DNA of 64,000 nt from Mycobacterium saskatchewanense (GCF_010729105.1 NZ_AP022573.1:5704001-5768000); one strand, 5' to 3'. Positions 53,251 to 63,354 are shown, counted from the stretch's first letter. Notes: generated by a model from the letters alone, not told the origin. Program-made: numbers and translations.

Positions 53251-54366
53251 TCAGCCGGTGGGATCGGCCGGGCTCCACTTCTCCTCGATGCGGCCGAACC
53301 GCCACACCAGCAGGGCGACGGCCCAGGTGACGACGAACATGCCGACGATGATGTAGCCGACGGCGTTGAGGTTGAGCCCGCTGACCCACTGCCAGAACCC
53401 GCCGCGCCAGCCGAACTGGTCGGCGAGCAGGGTGAGCAGCTCGACGGTGCCGATGAGCAGGGCGACGACCACCGACAGCGCGGTGATGGTGATGTTGTAG
53501 TAGATCTTGCGGACCGGGTTGGAGAAGGCCCACCCGTAGGCGAAGTTCATGAACGAGCCGTCGACGGTGTCCAATAGGCACATGCCGGCGGTGAACAGCA
53601 CGGGCAGGCACAGGATCGCGTACCACGGCAGCCCCGCCGCCGCGCTGGTTCCCGCGAGCACCAGCAGGGCGATCTCGGTGGCCGTGTCGAAGCCGAGCCC
53701 GAACAGCAGTCCGACGGGGTAGCAGTGCCAGGACCTGGTGATCGACTTGGTGTACCGGCCGAGTAGCCGGTTGATCAGCCCGCGGTTGTCGAGTTGCCGT
53801 TCCAGCTCGGCCTCGTCGTAGTCGCCGCGGCGCAGCCGGGCGAACATGCGCAGGATCCCGGCCAGGATCACGACGTTGATGAGGGCGATCGCGTACAGGA
53901 ACACGCCGGACACGCTGGTGCCGATCAGGCCGGTGTAGTGGTGCAGGGACGACGAGTCGTCCTCGACAGGCCCGACGATCGTCTTGACGCCGGTGGCCAG
54001 CAGGACCGCCAGCCCGAAGACCACCGTGGAATGGCCGAGGGAGAAGAAGAAGCCCACCGCCAGCGGGCGCTGCCCGTCGTTCATGAGCTTGCGGGTGGTG
54101 TTGTCGATGGCGGCGATGTGGTCGGCGTCGAACGCGTGGCGCATGCCCAGGGTGTACGCGGTCAGCCCGATCCCGACCCCGAATGCCTTGCCGCCCATGC
54201 TGAATTGCCCCGGCTCGACGAACAACACCAGGGTGAGCCAGCCGACCAGGTGCAGGGCGACGATCACCGCCAGCATCGATCCCAGCCGCCACCACTCGGC
54301 GGGCGCCAGGGCGCTGCCCAGATTGACCATCCATGACGGTCGCCAGTCGAGCTCGGTACTGGCCAC
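53251..54366 (-). CDS. nicT: Nickel/cobalt permease NicT (NiCoT family)
   Basis: 371 residues with about eight membrane helices. The NiCoT signature in helix II reads RHAFDADHIAAIDN (HX4DH), with the second motif LGFDTATEIALL and GHSTVVFG. Imports Ni2+ (or Co2+) at the plasma membrane. GTG 54366 follows GGAAGGA at good spacing. Divergent from the Fur-family gene with 137 bases between, where a Nur-box-like palindrome lies. M. tuberculosis keeps this gene (Rv2856) but, as far as I recall, not the adjacent hydrogenase, where urease would be the nickel user. Confidence 0.94.
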   Translation of the reverse strand: MASTELDWRPSWMVNLGSALAPAEWWRLGSMLAVIVALHLVGWLTLVLFVEPGQFSMGGKAFGVGIGLTAYTLGMRHAFDADHIAAIDNTTRKLMNDGQRPLAVGFFFSLGHSTVVFGLAVLLATGVKTIVGPVEDDSSSLHHYTGLIGTSVSGVFLYAIALINVVILAGILRMFARLRRGDYDEAELERQLDNRGLINRLLGRYTKSITRSWHCYPVGLLFGLGFDTATEIALLVLAGTSAAAGLPWYAILCLPVLFTAGMCLLDTVDGSFMNFAYGWAFSNPVRKIYYNITITALSVVVALLIGTVELLTLLADQFGWRGGFWQWVSGLNLNAVGYIIVGMFVVTWAVALLVWRFGRIEEKWSPADPTG

Positions 54367-54424
54367 TGGGGTCCTTCCGGCATCGGGGACAACCGGCACG
54401 ACTGTAAATGCGGGCTCCAGTCTG

Positions 54425-54441
54425 ATGCAAGTTGGTCGCAG
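54425..54441. promoter_or_regulatory. Nur-box-like palindrome between nicT and the Fur-family gene
   Basis: ATGCAA-GTTGG-TCGCAG, a 17-bp imperfect palindrome with N5 spacing. It lies 59 bases before the nicT start and 62 bases before the fur-family start, the expected place for an operator controlling both divergent genes. Confidence 0.6.
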
Positions 54442-54503
54442 GAACGCACGCCGCGATCGGTCGAAAACTGGCGAACCGCGGTATCCGGCGCCACACTGGA
54501 CGG

Positions 54504-54965
54504 GTGACGCCCAAGCCGTCGGTTCTGGATCCCTCCGTGACCGCCCGGATCGGTGATCTCCTGCGCGCCCGCGGTCTGCGCCGGATGGCGTCACGCATCC
54601 AGGTCTTGGCGGTGCTCGAGCCGGTCAACGGTCACCTGCCGGTGGCGGAGATCCACCAGCGGGTCCGCGCCTGCTTGCCGCCGGGCGCTCAGCCGCCCGA
54701 CGTGGCGACCATCTACCGCACTGTGACCACCCTGGTCGAACAGGAAGTGCTGCACGCGCTGACCCTCGACGGCGGCGTCACGACCTATGGACTGGCGACC
54801 GCCCCGCACCACCACGCGGTCTGCACGCAATGCGGGGCGATCATCGAGGTGCCCGCGCGTCAGCTCAGCTCGGCGCTCGAGCACGCCATGGCCGGCAGTT
54901 CGTTTGCGCTGTCCGAGGCGGCGGGCCTGACGCTGCGCGGCCTGTGCCCAGACTGCCAGAGCTGA
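54504..54965 (+). CDS. Fur-family metalloregulator, candidate nickel sensor (Nur-like)
   Basis: 153 residues. The N-terminal winged helix spans about residues 8-85: GDLLRARGLRRMASRIQVLA, VAEIHQRVRACLP, VATIYRTVTTLVEQEVLHAL. The dimerisation and metal domain begins at YGLATAPHHHAVCTQCG with a His cluster and the first CxxC; the second is CPDC near the end, forming a structural zinc site. The start is GTG 54504. Divergence from nicT, and a palindrome like the Nur box between them, point to nickel sensing; Zur or Fur specificity cannot be excluded from sequence alone. Convergent with mtr, nine bases apart. Confidence 0.85.
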   Translation: MTPKPSVLDPSVTARIGDLLRARGLRRMASRIQVLAVLEPVNGHLPVAEIHQRVRACLPPGAQPPDVATIYRTVTTLVEQEVLHALTLDGGVTTYGLATAPHHHAVCTQCGAIIEVPARQLSSALEHAMAGSSFALSEAAGLTLRGLCPDCQS

Positions 54966-54974
54966 TCCGGGGCG

Positions 54975-56366
54975 CTAGGGCCGGCGCAGGGCCAGCAGCG
55001 CGTTCTCGACCACCTCGGGCAGTGCCGGGTGGATCCAGTACTGGCCGCGGGCCATTTCCTGGGCTGTCAGCCCGAAGCTCATGGCCTGAATCAGCGGTTG
55101 GATGATCGACGACGCCTGATGCCCCACGACATGCGCGCCCAGCAGCCGACCACTGGTGCGTTCCGCGATGAGCTTGACGATCCCGGTGCCGTCCTCCATC
55201 GCCCAGCCATAGGCGACGTCGCCGTAGTTCTCGATCGCGACCGATATGTCGAATCCCTGTGTGCGCGCCTGATTCTCGGTCAAGCCGACGGCGGCCAGCT
55301 GCGGGTCGGTGAACACCGCCGCCGGCACGAAGCGGTGGTCGGTGACGGCCATCGACGGCGTGTCATCCCAATCGCAGAGCAGGTTGTGCTGCACGACGCG
55401 GGCCTCGTGGTTGGCGACGTGTTTGAGCTGATACGGCGACGAGACGTCACCGAGGGCGAACACCCCGCGGGCGGAGGTCCGCTGGTATTCGTCGACGACG
55501 ACACGGCCGCCCTCGACGTCGACGCCCGCCTGCTCGGCGTCGAGCAGATCGCCGTTGGGCAGCCGTCCGGTCGCCACCAGCAGTAGGTCGGCGCTCAGCG
55601 TGCTGCCGTCGTCGAGCTCGAGGGCGATCCCGGAACCTCGGTTGGAGCCCCCCACCACGTTGCGATGGGTGCGCACTTCCCACTTGGCCGACGCGAGGCG
55701 GGTGAACCGCTTGCAGATGGTGTCGTCGCAGTGCCGCAGCATGGTGCTGCCCCTGGCCACGAGCGTGACGCGCACCCCGAGTGACGAGAAGACGTGGGCG
55801 AATTCGGCTGCCACGAAACCACTCCCGACGATGGCCAGGTGTTCGGGCAACTCGGGGATGCGCATGATGGTGTCGCTGGTGTGATGCGCGACGCCGCACT
55901 CGAGGATGGCCGGCGGAATCATGGGACGCGATCCCGCCGCGACCACCACCTGATCGGCGGTGAACTCTTCGCCGGCGTCGGTGCGCAGCAGGTAGGCCCC
56001 GTCGGGCTGGACGGGTCCGAACCGCGTGCGGCCGTACAGATCAACGTTGGGCGCACTGCGCCGGTAGTCCTCGCCGCTCATCGAGATCGGGTCGATGCGG
56101 CCGAAGACCCGGGAGACGATGTCGTCCCAGCGCACCCTGTCGACGTGCGCGTCGATGCCGAACCGCGCGGCGTCGCGGATCGTCGCGGCGACCTCGGCGA
56201 CGTAGACGAACATCTTCGTGGGAATGCACCCGACGTTGAGGCAGGTGCCACCGAAGGTGCCCTGCTCGCAGATCGCGGTCCGCTTGTCCGCGTAGCGGTC
56301 GTCGAGAATGGTGTTGCCCGAACCGCTTCCGATGATCGCGAGATCGTAGGTCTCCACGTCCTTCAA
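54975..56366 (-). CDS. mtr: Mycothione reductase
   Basis: 463 residues. A flavoprotein disulfide reductase that reduces mycothiol disulfide with NADPH. FAD loop [12 protein letters not shown], redox-active pair in [20 protein letters not shown] loop [17 protein letters not shown], and the C-terminal catalytic His in [18 protein letters not shown]. The start is ATG 56366. Position and length match Rv2855. Mycothiol is actinobacterial, supporting the taxonomic reading. It lies seven bases downstream of the hydrolase gene on the same strand. Confidence 0.94.
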   Translation of the reverse strand: MKDVETYDLAIIGSGSGNTILDDRYADKRTAICEQGTFGGTCLNVGCIPTKMFVYVAEVAATIRDAARFGIDAHVDRVRWDDIVSRVFGRIDPISMSGEDYRRSAPNVDLYGRTRFGPVQPDGAYLLRTDAGEEFTADQVVVAAGSRPMIPPAILECGVAHHTSDTIMRIPELPEHLAIVGSGFVAAEFAHVFSSLGVRVTLVARGSTMLRHCDDTICKRFTRLASAKWEVRTHRNVVGGSNRGSGIALELDDGSTLSADLLLVATGRLPNGDLLDAEQAGVDVEGGRVVVDEYQRTSARGVFALGDVSSPYQLKHVANHEARVVQHNLLCDWDDTPSMAVTDHRFVPAAVFTDPQLAAVGLTENQARTQGFDISVAIENYGDVAYGWAMEDGTGIVKLIAERTSGRLLGAHVVGHQASSIIQPLIQAMSFGLTAQEMARGQYWIHPALPEVVENALLALRRP

Positions 56367-56373
56367 ACCGCCC

Positions 56374-57396
56374 TCAACCCTTGTCCGACGACGCCGTGGC
56401 GTCGATGTCGTCCGGGCTCAGATAGTGATCCAGCCACCGGTCCAGCTGGCGGTAGGCGGTCCGGCGCGGCTGCGGCAGCGACAAGAACACATCGTGTTTG
56501 GCGTCGGCCACCGGCACGACGGTGGTGCGGTCCCCGATGCACCCGGACCACCTGGCGATCTGGGCGACGTCGAGAACCGCGTCGCCGCAATGCATCGCCA
56601 TCGGGTCCGCGACCTCGCGCACGCTGTGGTCCGAGCGCAGGATCAGGCTCGGGACGCCGACGTCGAGCCCGCGGTGCAGCCGCGCCTGGCCGCGGCGCAC
56701 GGCGTGCAGCCAGCCGAGGGTGATGGGAAAGCCGCCGACCGGTTTCCACTGCAGGTCGTAGTCGAACTCCCCGCCGAAATCGCGGTGCAGGGTGGTGCCG
56801 TAACCGCCGGGTCTGGGCGGACGGACCACGCCCTTCGACCGAAATCGCGACAGGCCGGCGAGCAGCGTCGAGGTCGCGGCGTGGCGCAGGACGGCCGGCC
56901 CGTGCAAGTCCAGGAACGGGCTGTTGAGAACCAGTCCGCCGACTCCGGCGTGCGCGGGTGCCCGGCGCGCGCGCAGCCGGTCCAACCAGAGCGACACGAT
57001 GAGCCCGCCCGCGGAGTGGCCGTACACCAGGACCTGGGCCGGGCCGGTCTGGGCGCCGATGACCGCCAGGGCCTGCCCGAGTTCGGCGTCGTAATGGGCG
57101 AGGTCGGTGATGAAGTGCGGGGTCTGGCCGTCGCGGCGCGACCGGCCGCACTTCCGCAGGTCCAGCGCGTAGAAGGCGAACCCCCGGCCGGCGAAGTGGT
57201 CCGCCAGCGCGGTGTGGAAGAAGTAGTCGGTGTAGCCGTGGACCGCGAGCACCGCGTGGTCGGCGCCGCGGGCATCCGCCTCCGAGCCGCGCCGGACCAG
57301 CGTCGCGGCGATGTCGCCCTCACCGGCGGGATCGGTTCCCAGCGGGATCGTCAGCTGCCAATAGCCGGGCAGGACGTCGGGCATCCAGCCAGTCAC
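56374..57396 (-). CDS. Alpha/beta hydrolase (Rv2854-like)
   Basis: 340 residues. The nucleophile elbow GHSAGG is in [19 protein letters not shown] near residue 126. [16 protein letters not shown] forms the oxyanion region; candidate acid and base are in [11 protein letters not shown] and [15 protein letters not shown]. The resemblance is to monoacylglycerol-lipase/lysophospholipase-type serine hydrolases. There is no signal peptide. It is transcribed with mtr (gap of seven bases) and divergent from mqo. Substrate unknown. Confidence 0.88.
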   Translation of the reverse strand: MTGWMPDVLPGYWQLTIPLGTDPAGEGDIAATLVRRGSEADARGADHAVLAVHGYTDYFFHTALADHFAGRGFAFYALDLRKCGRSRRDGQTPHFITDLAHYDAELGQALAVIGAQTGPAQVLVYGHSAGGLIVSLWLDRLRARRAPAHAGVGGLVLNSPFLDLHGPAVLRHAATSTLLAGLSRFRSKGVVRPPRPGGYGTTLHRDFGGEFDYDLQWKPVGGFPITLGWLHAVRRGQARLHRGLDVGVPSLILRSDHSVREVADPMAMHCGDAVLDVAQIARWSGCIGDRTTVVPVADAKHDVFLSLPQPRRTAYRQLDRWLDHYLSPDDIDATASSDKG

Positions 57397-57477
57397 CAGG
57401 CCAGCTTAAACGCTGCGCGTCGGGATAACCTGGGACGGCACAGCCAGGGGAAGAACCAGGAAAGGACGAACGATCCG

Positions 57478-58974
57478 GTGGCGCTAACGGCCGAGCAAGT
57501 CAGACCCGCGCGGACGGACGTCGTGCTGGTGGGCGCGGGCATCATGAGCGCCACCCTGGGCGCGTTGCTGCGGCGGCTCGAACCGGACTGGTCGATCACC
57601 GTCGTCGAGCGGCTGGACGCCGTCGCCGCCGAAAGCAGCAGCCCCTGGAACAACGCCGGCACCGGGCACTCCGCGCTCTGCGAGCTGAATTACACCCCGC
57701 AGCGGCCCGACGGCTCGATCGACATCACCAAAGCGGTGCGCATCAACGAACAATTCCAGGTGACCCGCCAGTTCTGGGCGTACGCGGTCGAGCACGGGAT
57801 CCTGACCGATGCCCGTTTCGTGAATCCGATCCCGCACGTGAGCTTCGTGCGCGGCGCCGAGGGCGTCGATTTCTTGCGGCGGCGGCAGCGGGCACTCGCG
57901 CACAACCCGCTGTTCGCCGGGACGGAGTTGGTCGATGACCCGGACGAGTTCGCGCGCCGGCTGCCGTTGATGGCCGCCAAGCGTGACTTCTCCGAGCCGA
58001 CCGGCCTGAACTGGGCCGCGCACGGCACCGACGTCGACTTCGGTGCGCTGGCGCGACAACTCGTTGGCTACTGCGTGCGCAACGGCGCCGCCGCGCTCTT
58101 CGGTCACGAAGTCCGCAACTTGACCCGGCAGTCCGATGGCACTTGGACGTTGCTGGTCCGCAATCGCCGTACCCGCGAAAAGCACCGGCTCAACGCGAAA
58201 TTCGTGTTCGTCGGAGCCGGTGGCGATGCCCTGCCGCTGCTGCAGAAGTCCGGCATCGCCGACGTCAAGGGGTTCGCCGGCTTCCCGATCGGCGGCCGGT
58301 TTCTGCGCGCCGGCAATCCGGCGCTCACCGCCGCGCACCGGGCCAAGGTGTACGGCGCGCCGGCGCCGGGTGCGCCGCCGCTCGGCGCGCTGCACCTCGA
58401 CCTGCGTTTCGTCGGCGGCAAGTCGTGGCTGGTCTTCGGGCCGTACGCGGGCTGGTCGCCGAAGTTCCTCAAGCATGGCCACGCCACCGATCTGCCCCGG
58501 TCGGTGAAACCCGACAACGTCGTGTCGATGGTCGGCGTCGGTATCGCCGAGCTGACCCTGGTCAACTACCTGGTGGGCCAGCTGCGACTCTCCGAGTCGG
58601 ACCGGATGCGGATGCTGCGCGAATTCGCGCCCAGCGCTGTGGATTCCGACTGGCAGCTGACCGTGGCCGGTCAGCGGGTCCAGGTGATCCGGCGCGACCG
58701 GCGCAAAGGCGGGGTGCTCGACTTCAACACCACCCTGCTGAGTTCGGCGGACGGCACCATCGCCGGACTGCTGGGCGGCTCCCCGGGCGCGTCGACCGCC
58801 GTGCCGGCCATGCTCGACGTGTTGGCCCGTTGCTTCGCCGACCGGTACGCGGCCTGGCTGCCCACGCTCAAGGAGATGGTGCCGTCGCTGGGCGCCGAGC
58901 TGTCGTCCGAGCCCGCGCTGTTCGACGAAGTCTGGTCCTGGGGCAGCCGGGCTTTGGGGCTGGACGCCGCATGA
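57478..58974 (+). CDS. mqo: Malate:quinone oxidoreductase
   Basis: 498 residues. An FAD enzyme oxidising malate to oxaloacetate and reducing menaquinone at the membrane. FAD loop [19 protein letters not shown], then [53 protein letters not shown], and [15 protein letters not shown] near the C-terminus. GTG 57478 follows GGAAAGGA. The stop overlaps the GNAT start (ATGA). The length matches Rv2852c. Confidence 0.95.
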   Translation: MALTAEQVRPARTDVVLVGAGIMSATLGALLRRLEPDWSITVVERLDAVAAESSSPWNNAGTGHSALCELNYTPQRPDGSIDITKAVRINEQFQVTRQFWAYAVEHGILTDARFVNPIPHVSFVRGAEGVDFLRRRQRALAHNPLFAGTELVDDPDEFARRLPLMAAKRDFSEPTGLNWAAHGTDVDFGALARQLVGYCVRNGAAALFGHEVRNLTRQSDGTWTLLVRNRRTREKHRLNAKFVFVGAGGDALPLLQKSGIADVKGFAGFPIGGRFLRAGNPALTAAHRAKVYGAPAPGAPPLGALHLDLRFVGGKSWLVFGPYAGWSPKFLKHGHATDLPRSVKPDNVVSMVGVGIAELTLVNYLVGQLRLSESDRMRMLREFAPSAVDSDWQLTVAGQRVQVIRRDRRKGGVLDFNTTLLSSADGTIAGLLGGSPGASTAVPAMLDVLARCFADRYAAWLPTLKEMVPSLGAELSSEPALFDEVWSWGSRALGLDAA

Positions 58975-59441
58975 CCGAATCCCTGCGCCGCTCTTGGGCG
59001 AAAGACCTTGACGCGCGGACACTTTACGAGCTGCTGAAGCTGCGGGTGGAGGTGTTCGTGGTCGAACAGGCCTGCCCGTACCCCGAGCTGGACGGGCGCG
59101 ACCTGCTGGCCGAGACCCGGCACTTCTGGCTGGAAACGCCCGACGGCGAGGTGATCTGTACGTTGCGCCTGATGGAAGAGCATGCGGGCGGGGAGAAGTC
59201 GTTCCGCCTCGGCCGGCTGTGCACCAAGCGCAGCGCGCGCGGCCAGGGCCACACCACGCGCCTACTGCGCGCCGCGCTGGCCGAGGTCGGTGACTACCCG
59301 TGCCGGATCGACGCCCAGACCTACCTCGCCGAGATGTACGCCCAGCACGGATTCGTCCGCGCCGGGGACGATTTCATCGACGACGGTGTCTCGCACGTGC
59401 CGATGCTGCGGCGCGGTTCCGGTCTGGCGGAGCAGCCGTGA
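58971..59441 (+). CDS. ElaA-type GNAT acetyltransferase (Rv2851c-like)
   Basis: 156 residues, same as Rv2851c. The ElaA start [20 protein letters not shown] is followed by [17 protein letters not shown] and the acetyl-CoA loop [18 protein letters not shown]. The late helix reads [17 protein letters not shown]. The substrate is unknown. The ATG overlaps the mqo stop by four bases and its own stop overlaps the start of the chelatase-like gene, so three genes are coupled. Confidence 0.9.
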   Translation: MTESLRRSWAKDLDARTLYELLKLRVEVFVVEQACPYPELDGRDLLAETRHFWLETPDGEVICTLRLMEEHAGGEKSFRLGRLCTKRSARGQGHTTRLLRAALAEVGDYPCRIDAQTYLAEMYAQHGFVRAGDDFIDDGVSHVPMLRRGSGLAEQP

Positions 59442-61261
59442 GGCCGTATCCGTTCAGCGCCATCGTGGGCCACGAGCAGCTGCGGCTCGCGCTGCTGCTG
59501 TGCGCGGTGCGTCCGGAGATCGGGGGCGCGCTGATCCGCGGCGAGAAGGGCACCGCGAAGTCGACAGCCGTGCGTGGGCTCGCCACGCTGCTATCCACCG
59601 CCACCGGCGGGGGTGAGCTGGTCGAAATGCCGCTGGGCGCCACCGAAGACCGGGTGATCGGTTCACTCGACCTGCAGCGGGTCCTGCGCGACGGCGAGCA
59701 CGCGTTCTCGCCGGGGCTGCTGGCCCGCGCGCACCGCGGTGTGCTCTACGTCGACGAGGTCAACCTGCTGCACGACCACCTGGTCGACGTGCTGCTCGAC
59801 GCCGCGGCGATGGGGCGGGTACACATCGAGCGCGACGGCGTCTCGCACTCGCACGAGGCCCGGTTCGTGCTGATCGGCACCATGAACCCCGAGGAGGGTG
59901 AGCTGCGTCCGCAACTGCTGGACCGGTTCGGTCTCACCGTCGACGTGCACGCCTCGCGGGACGTCGAAGTGCGGGTGGAGGTCATCCGGCAGCGGATGGC
60001 CTACGAGGCGGATCCGGACGGGTTCGCCGAGCGTTACGCCGACGCCGACGCCGAACTGGCCCGGCGGATCGCCGCTGCGCGCGAGCTGGTCGCCGAGGTG
60101 GTGTTGCCCGACAACGAATTACGCCGCATCGCGGCGCTGTGTGCGGCGTTCGACGTCGACGGCATGCGGGCCGATCTGGTGGTCGCCCGCACGGCTGCCG
60201 CGCACGCCGCCTGGCGCGGGTCGACGACGGTGGAGGAGCAGGACATCCGCGTGGCCGCCGAATTGGCGTTGCCGCATCGGCGCCGGCGCGACCCTTTCGA
60301 CGATCCCGGCATCGACCGCGAGCAGCTCGACGAGGCGCTGGCGCAGGCCGGCGGCGAGCCGGAGCCCGAACCAGACCCGCCGGGCAGCGGCCAATCCGCG
60401 AACGACCCTGAACCGCAGCCGAACTCACACTCTCCCAGGCCGCGACCGCCGCGTCCCAGCGCGCCGCCGTCGAAAACCTTCCGCGCCCGGGCGCTGACCG
60501 TCCCGGGCGTCGGTGAGGGCGCACCGGGGCGGCGCTCCCGCGCCCGCAACACGACCGGCAGCGTGGTGGCGGCCACCGACGGCGACGACACCGGCTCGGG
60601 CGCGCGGGGACTGCACCTGTTCGCCACCTTGCTGTCGGCCGCCGAGCGCGCCGGGCCCGGACCGCTGCGGCCCCGCCCGGACGACGTGCGCCGGGCCGTC
60701 CGCGAGGGGCGCGAGGGAAACCTGGTGATCTTCGTGGTCGACGCCTCCGGTTCGATGGCCGCCCGGGACCGGATGGCCGCCGTCAGCGGCGCCACCCTGT
60801 CGCTGTTGCGTGACGCGTACCAACGCCGCGACAAGGTCGCGGTGATCACCTTCCGCCAGGACGCGGCCCGGCTGTTGCTCCCGCCGACCTCGTCGGCGCA
60901 CATCGCCGCCCGGCGGCTGGCGCGCTTCGACACCGGCGGCAGGACCCCGCTGGCGGAGGGCCTGCTGGCCGCGCGTGGGCTGATCGTCCGCGAGAAGGCG
61001 CGGGACCGGACCCGACGCCCGCTGGTGGTCGTCCTCACCGACGGTCGGGCGACCGCGGGACCGGACCCTTTGGGCCGCAGCCGAATCGCGGCCGCTAGGT
61101 TGGTCGCCGAGGGCGTGGCCGCCGTGGTCGTCGACTGCGAGACGTCGTATGTCCGGCTGGGGTTGGCCGCGGAGCTGGCCAGCCAGCTCGGCGCGCCGGC
61201 CGTGCGGCTGGAACAGTTGCACGCCGACCACTTGGCCCGGGCCGTGCGCCAAGCGGCGTGA
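59438..61261 (+). CDS. Magnesium-chelatase-like AAA/VWA protein (Rv2850c-like)
   Basis: 607 residues, a ChlI-ChlD fusion architecture. AAA+ part at about residues 1-330: Walker [28 protein letters not shown] (Walker B), [19 protein letters not shown]. An acidic/Pro-rich linker follows at about 310-350. The C-terminal VWA domain carries the MIDAS motif [24 protein letters not shown] and VLTDGRAT. No large ChlH or CobN is in view. With cobO and cobB just downstream it may help cobalt insertion, but mycobacteria lack chlorophyll synthesis, so the true target is unproven. GTG 59438 overlaps the GNAT stop. Confidence 0.88.
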   Translation: MRPYPFSAIVGHEQLRLALLLCAVRPEIGGALIRGEKGTAKSTAVRGLATLLSTATGGGELVEMPLGATEDRVIGSLDLQRVLRDGEHAFSPGLLARAHRGVLYVDEVNLLHDHLVDVLLDAAAMGRVHIERDGVSHSHEARFVLIGTMNPEEGELRPQLLDRFGLTVDVHASRDVEVRVEVIRQRMAYEADPDGFAERYADADAELARRIAAARELVAEVVLPDNELRRIAALCAAFDVDGMRADLVVARTAAAHAAWRGSTTVEEQDIRVAAELALPHRRRRDPFDDPGIDREQLDEALAQAGGEPEPEPDPPGSGQSANDPEPQPNSHSPRPRPPRPSAPPSKTFRARALTVPGVGEGAPGRRSRARNTTGSVVAATDGDDTGSGARGLHLFATLLSAAERAGPGPLRPRPDDVRRAVREGREGNLVIFVVDASGSMAARDRMAAVSGATLSLLRDAYQRRDKVAVITFRQDAARLLLPPTSSAHIAARRLARFDTGGRTPLAEGLLAARGLIVREKARDRTRRPLVVVLTDGRATAGPDPLGRSRIAAARLVAEGVAAVVVDCETSYVRLGLAAELASQLGAPAVRLEQLHADHLARAVRQAA

Positions 61262-61276
61262 GGAAGGTATTCGCCG

Positions 61277-61891
61277 ATGCCACAGGGCCGTCCACTTCAG
61301 GTCCCCGACGACGGGCTGAGCACCAAGGCCCGGCGCAATACCCCGGTGCTGGCGGTGCACACGGGAGTCGGGAAGGGTAAGTCGACGGCGGCGTTCGGAA
61401 TGGCGTTGCGGGCGTGGAACGCCGGGCTCGACGTCGCGGTCTTTCAGTTCGTCAAGAGCGCCAAGTGGAAGGTGGGCGAGGAGGCGGCCTTCGCCGGGCT
61501 CGGCCGAGTGCACGAGGAACACAACGTCGGCGGGCCCGTCGAATGGCACAAGATGGGTGCCGGCTGGTCCTGGGTCCGCAAGGCGGGCAGCGACCTCGAC
61601 CACGCCGCCGCCGCGGCCGACGGCTGGGCGGAGATCGCCCGCCGGCTGGCCGAGCAGCGCCACGACTTCTACGTGCTCGACGAGTTCACCTACCCGCTCA
61701 AGTGGGGCTGGGTCGACGTCGACGAGGTGGTGGATACCCTGGCGTCCCGGCCCGGTCACCAGCACGTCGTCATCACGGGGCGGGACGCCCCGCCACGGTT
61801 GATCGAGGCCGCCGACCTGGTGACCGAGATGACCAAGGTCAAGCACCCGATGGACGCCGGGCGCAAGGGCCAGAAGGGCATCGAGTGGTGA
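61277..61891 (+). CDS. cobO: Corrinoid adenosyltransferase CobO
   Basis: 204 residues. Adenosylates cob(I)yrinic acid diamide. The unusual P-loop reads HTGVGKGKSTAAFGMALRAW near residue 28, followed by VFQFVKSAKWKVGEE, DFYVLDEFTYPLKWGW and VVITGRDAPPRLIEAADLVT, all typical of the CobA/CobO family. The start ATG 61277 is 15 bases after the chelatase-like gene. Its stop overlaps the start of cobB, confirming one cobalamin operon. Confidence 0.95.
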   Translation: MPQGRPLQVPDDGLSTKARRNTPVLAVHTGVGKGKSTAAFGMALRAWNAGLDVAVFQFVKSAKWKVGEEAAFAGLGRVHEEHNVGGPVEWHKMGAGWSWVRKAGSDLDHAAAAADGWAEIARRLAEQRHDFYVLDEFTYPLKWGWVDVDEVVDTLASRPGHQHVVITGRDAPPRLIEAADLVTEMTKVKHPMDAGRKGQKGIEW

Positions 61892-63273
61892 GCGTCCCCG
61901 GCGTCGTCGTCGCCGCACCCGCGTCGGGCAGTGGAAAGACCACCGTGGCAACGGGTTTGATCGGAGCGCTGCGGCGGGCGGGCCACACCGTCGCCCCGTT
62001 CAAGGTCGGCCCGGACTTCATCGATCCCGGCTACCATGGCCTGGCCGCCGGTCGGCCGGGACGCAACCTCGACCCGGTTCTGGTGGGGGAGCGGCTGATC
62101 GGGCCGCTCTACGCCCACGGCACCGGCGGGGCCGACATCGCGGTGATCGAAGGCGTGATGGGCCTCTTCGACGGTCGCATCGGGTCCCCCGAGTCGCCGA
62201 TGACCGCGCCGGCCCCCGGCTCCACGGCGCATGTCGCGGGGCTGCTGGGCGCGACGGTGCTGCTGGTGGTCGACGCACGCGGTCAAAGCCAGAGCGTTGG
62301 CGCTCTGCTGCACGGTTTTTCCACGTTCGACGCGGCGACCCGGATCGCCGGGGTCATCCTGAACCGGGTCGGCTCCGTCCGGCACGAGCAGGTGCTCCGT
62401 CGGGCCTGCGAACAGGCCGGCGTCCCCGTGCTGGGCGCGATCCCGCGCACCGCCGAATTGGAGCTTCCCTCAAGGTATCTGGGGTTGGTCACCGCGGTGG
62501 AGTACGGCCGTCAGGCGCGCGCCGCGGTCGACGCGATGACCGACCTGGTCGCCCGCCACGTCGATTTGGCTGCCGTCGCGGCCGTCGCCGCAAGCCGGGT
62601 GACGGCCCCCGCGTGGGACCCGGGGGAGGCGGCGGGTGATGCGTCGGGCCCGGGTGCCACCGTGGCGGTGGCGGCGGGCAAGGCGTTCAGCTTCGGCTAC
62701 GCCGAGCACGCCGAGCTGCTGGGCGCCGCCGGGGCCGACGTGGTCGAGTTCGACCCGCTCGTCGACCCGTTGCCCGACGGCACCGACGCGGTCGTGCTGC
62801 CGGGCGGCTTTCCCGAGCAGTTCACCGCCGAACTTTCGGCTAACGACGTCGTGCGCAGCCAGATCAGGAGGCTCGCCGCCGACGGTGCGCCGGTGCACGC
62901 CGAATGCGCCGGGCTGATCTATCTCGTTTCCGAGCTCGACGGCCACCCGATGTGCGGGGTGATCTCCGGATCCGCGCGGTTCACCCCGCACCTGACGTTG
63001 GCGTACCGCGACGCCGTCGCGGTGACCGGGTCGCCGCTGTATGCCGCCGGTGAGCGGGTGGTCGGGCATGAATTCCACCGGACGGCGGTGGAATTCGCCG
63101 ATACCCACGAGCCCGCGTGGGTCTATCGGGCCAACGACGGGAAAACCAAGCGGGACGGCGTCGTGCGCGGTTGCGTCCATGCTTCGTATCTGCACACCCA
63201 TCCGGCCGCGGCGCCGGAGGCGGTCACGCGGTTCGTCGCCCACGCCGCCGCCCGGCGAGCCCCGCGACCGTAA
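61888..63273 (+). CDS. cobB: Cobyrinic acid a,c-diamide synthase CobB
   Basis: 461 residues. Amidates side chains a and c of the corrin ring using glutamine and ATP. N-terminal ATPase: APASGSGKTTVATGLIGALR, FKVGPDFIDPGYH and VIEGVMGLFDGR. C-terminal glutaminase: PGGFPEQF, nucleophile Cys in HAECAGLIYL, and the His region GCVHASYLHTHPAA. GTG 61888 overlaps the cobO stop. The stop TAA at 63271-63273 lies inside the left arm of a long palindrome. Confidence 0.95.
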   Translation: MSVPGVVVAAPASGSGKTTVATGLIGALRRAGHTVAPFKVGPDFIDPGYHGLAAGRPGRNLDPVLVGERLIGPLYAHGTGGADIAVIEGVMGLFDGRIGSPESPMTAPAPGSTAHVAGLLGATVLLVVDARGQSQSVGALLHGFSTFDAATRIAGVILNRVGSVRHEQVLRRACEQAGVPVLGAIPRTAELELPSRYLGLVTAVEYGRQARAAVDAMTDLVARHVDLAAVAAVAASRVTAPAWDPGEAAGDASGPGATVAVAAGKAFSFGYAEHAELLGAAGADVVEFDPLVDPLPDGTDAVVLPGGFPEQFTAELSANDVVRSQIRRLAADGAPVHAECAGLIYLVSELDGHPMCGVISGSARFTPHLTLAYRDAVAVTGSPLYAAGERVVGHEFHRTAVEFADTHEPAWVYRANDGKTKRDGVVRGCVHASYLHTHPAAAPEAVTRFVAHAAARRAPRP

Positions 63274-63323
63274 CGCCACGGCGAAAATTCCGGCCGAAAT
63301 TCGCCGTGGCGTTACGGTCGCGG
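63262..63323. terminator. 24-bp perfect palindrome between cobB and cysG
   Basis: The arms 63262-63285 and 63300-63323 are perfectly complementary over 24 bp (CCGCGACCGTAACGCCACGG...) around a 14-base loop AATTCCGGCCGAAA. The cobB stop is inside the left arm, and the cysG start is 32 bases after the right arm. There is no T tract. It could be a bidirectional transcription barrier or a dispersed palindromic element. Confidence 0.65.
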
Positions 63324-63354
63324 CGCCGATGCGGCCAGACACTAGGCTTGCCGG

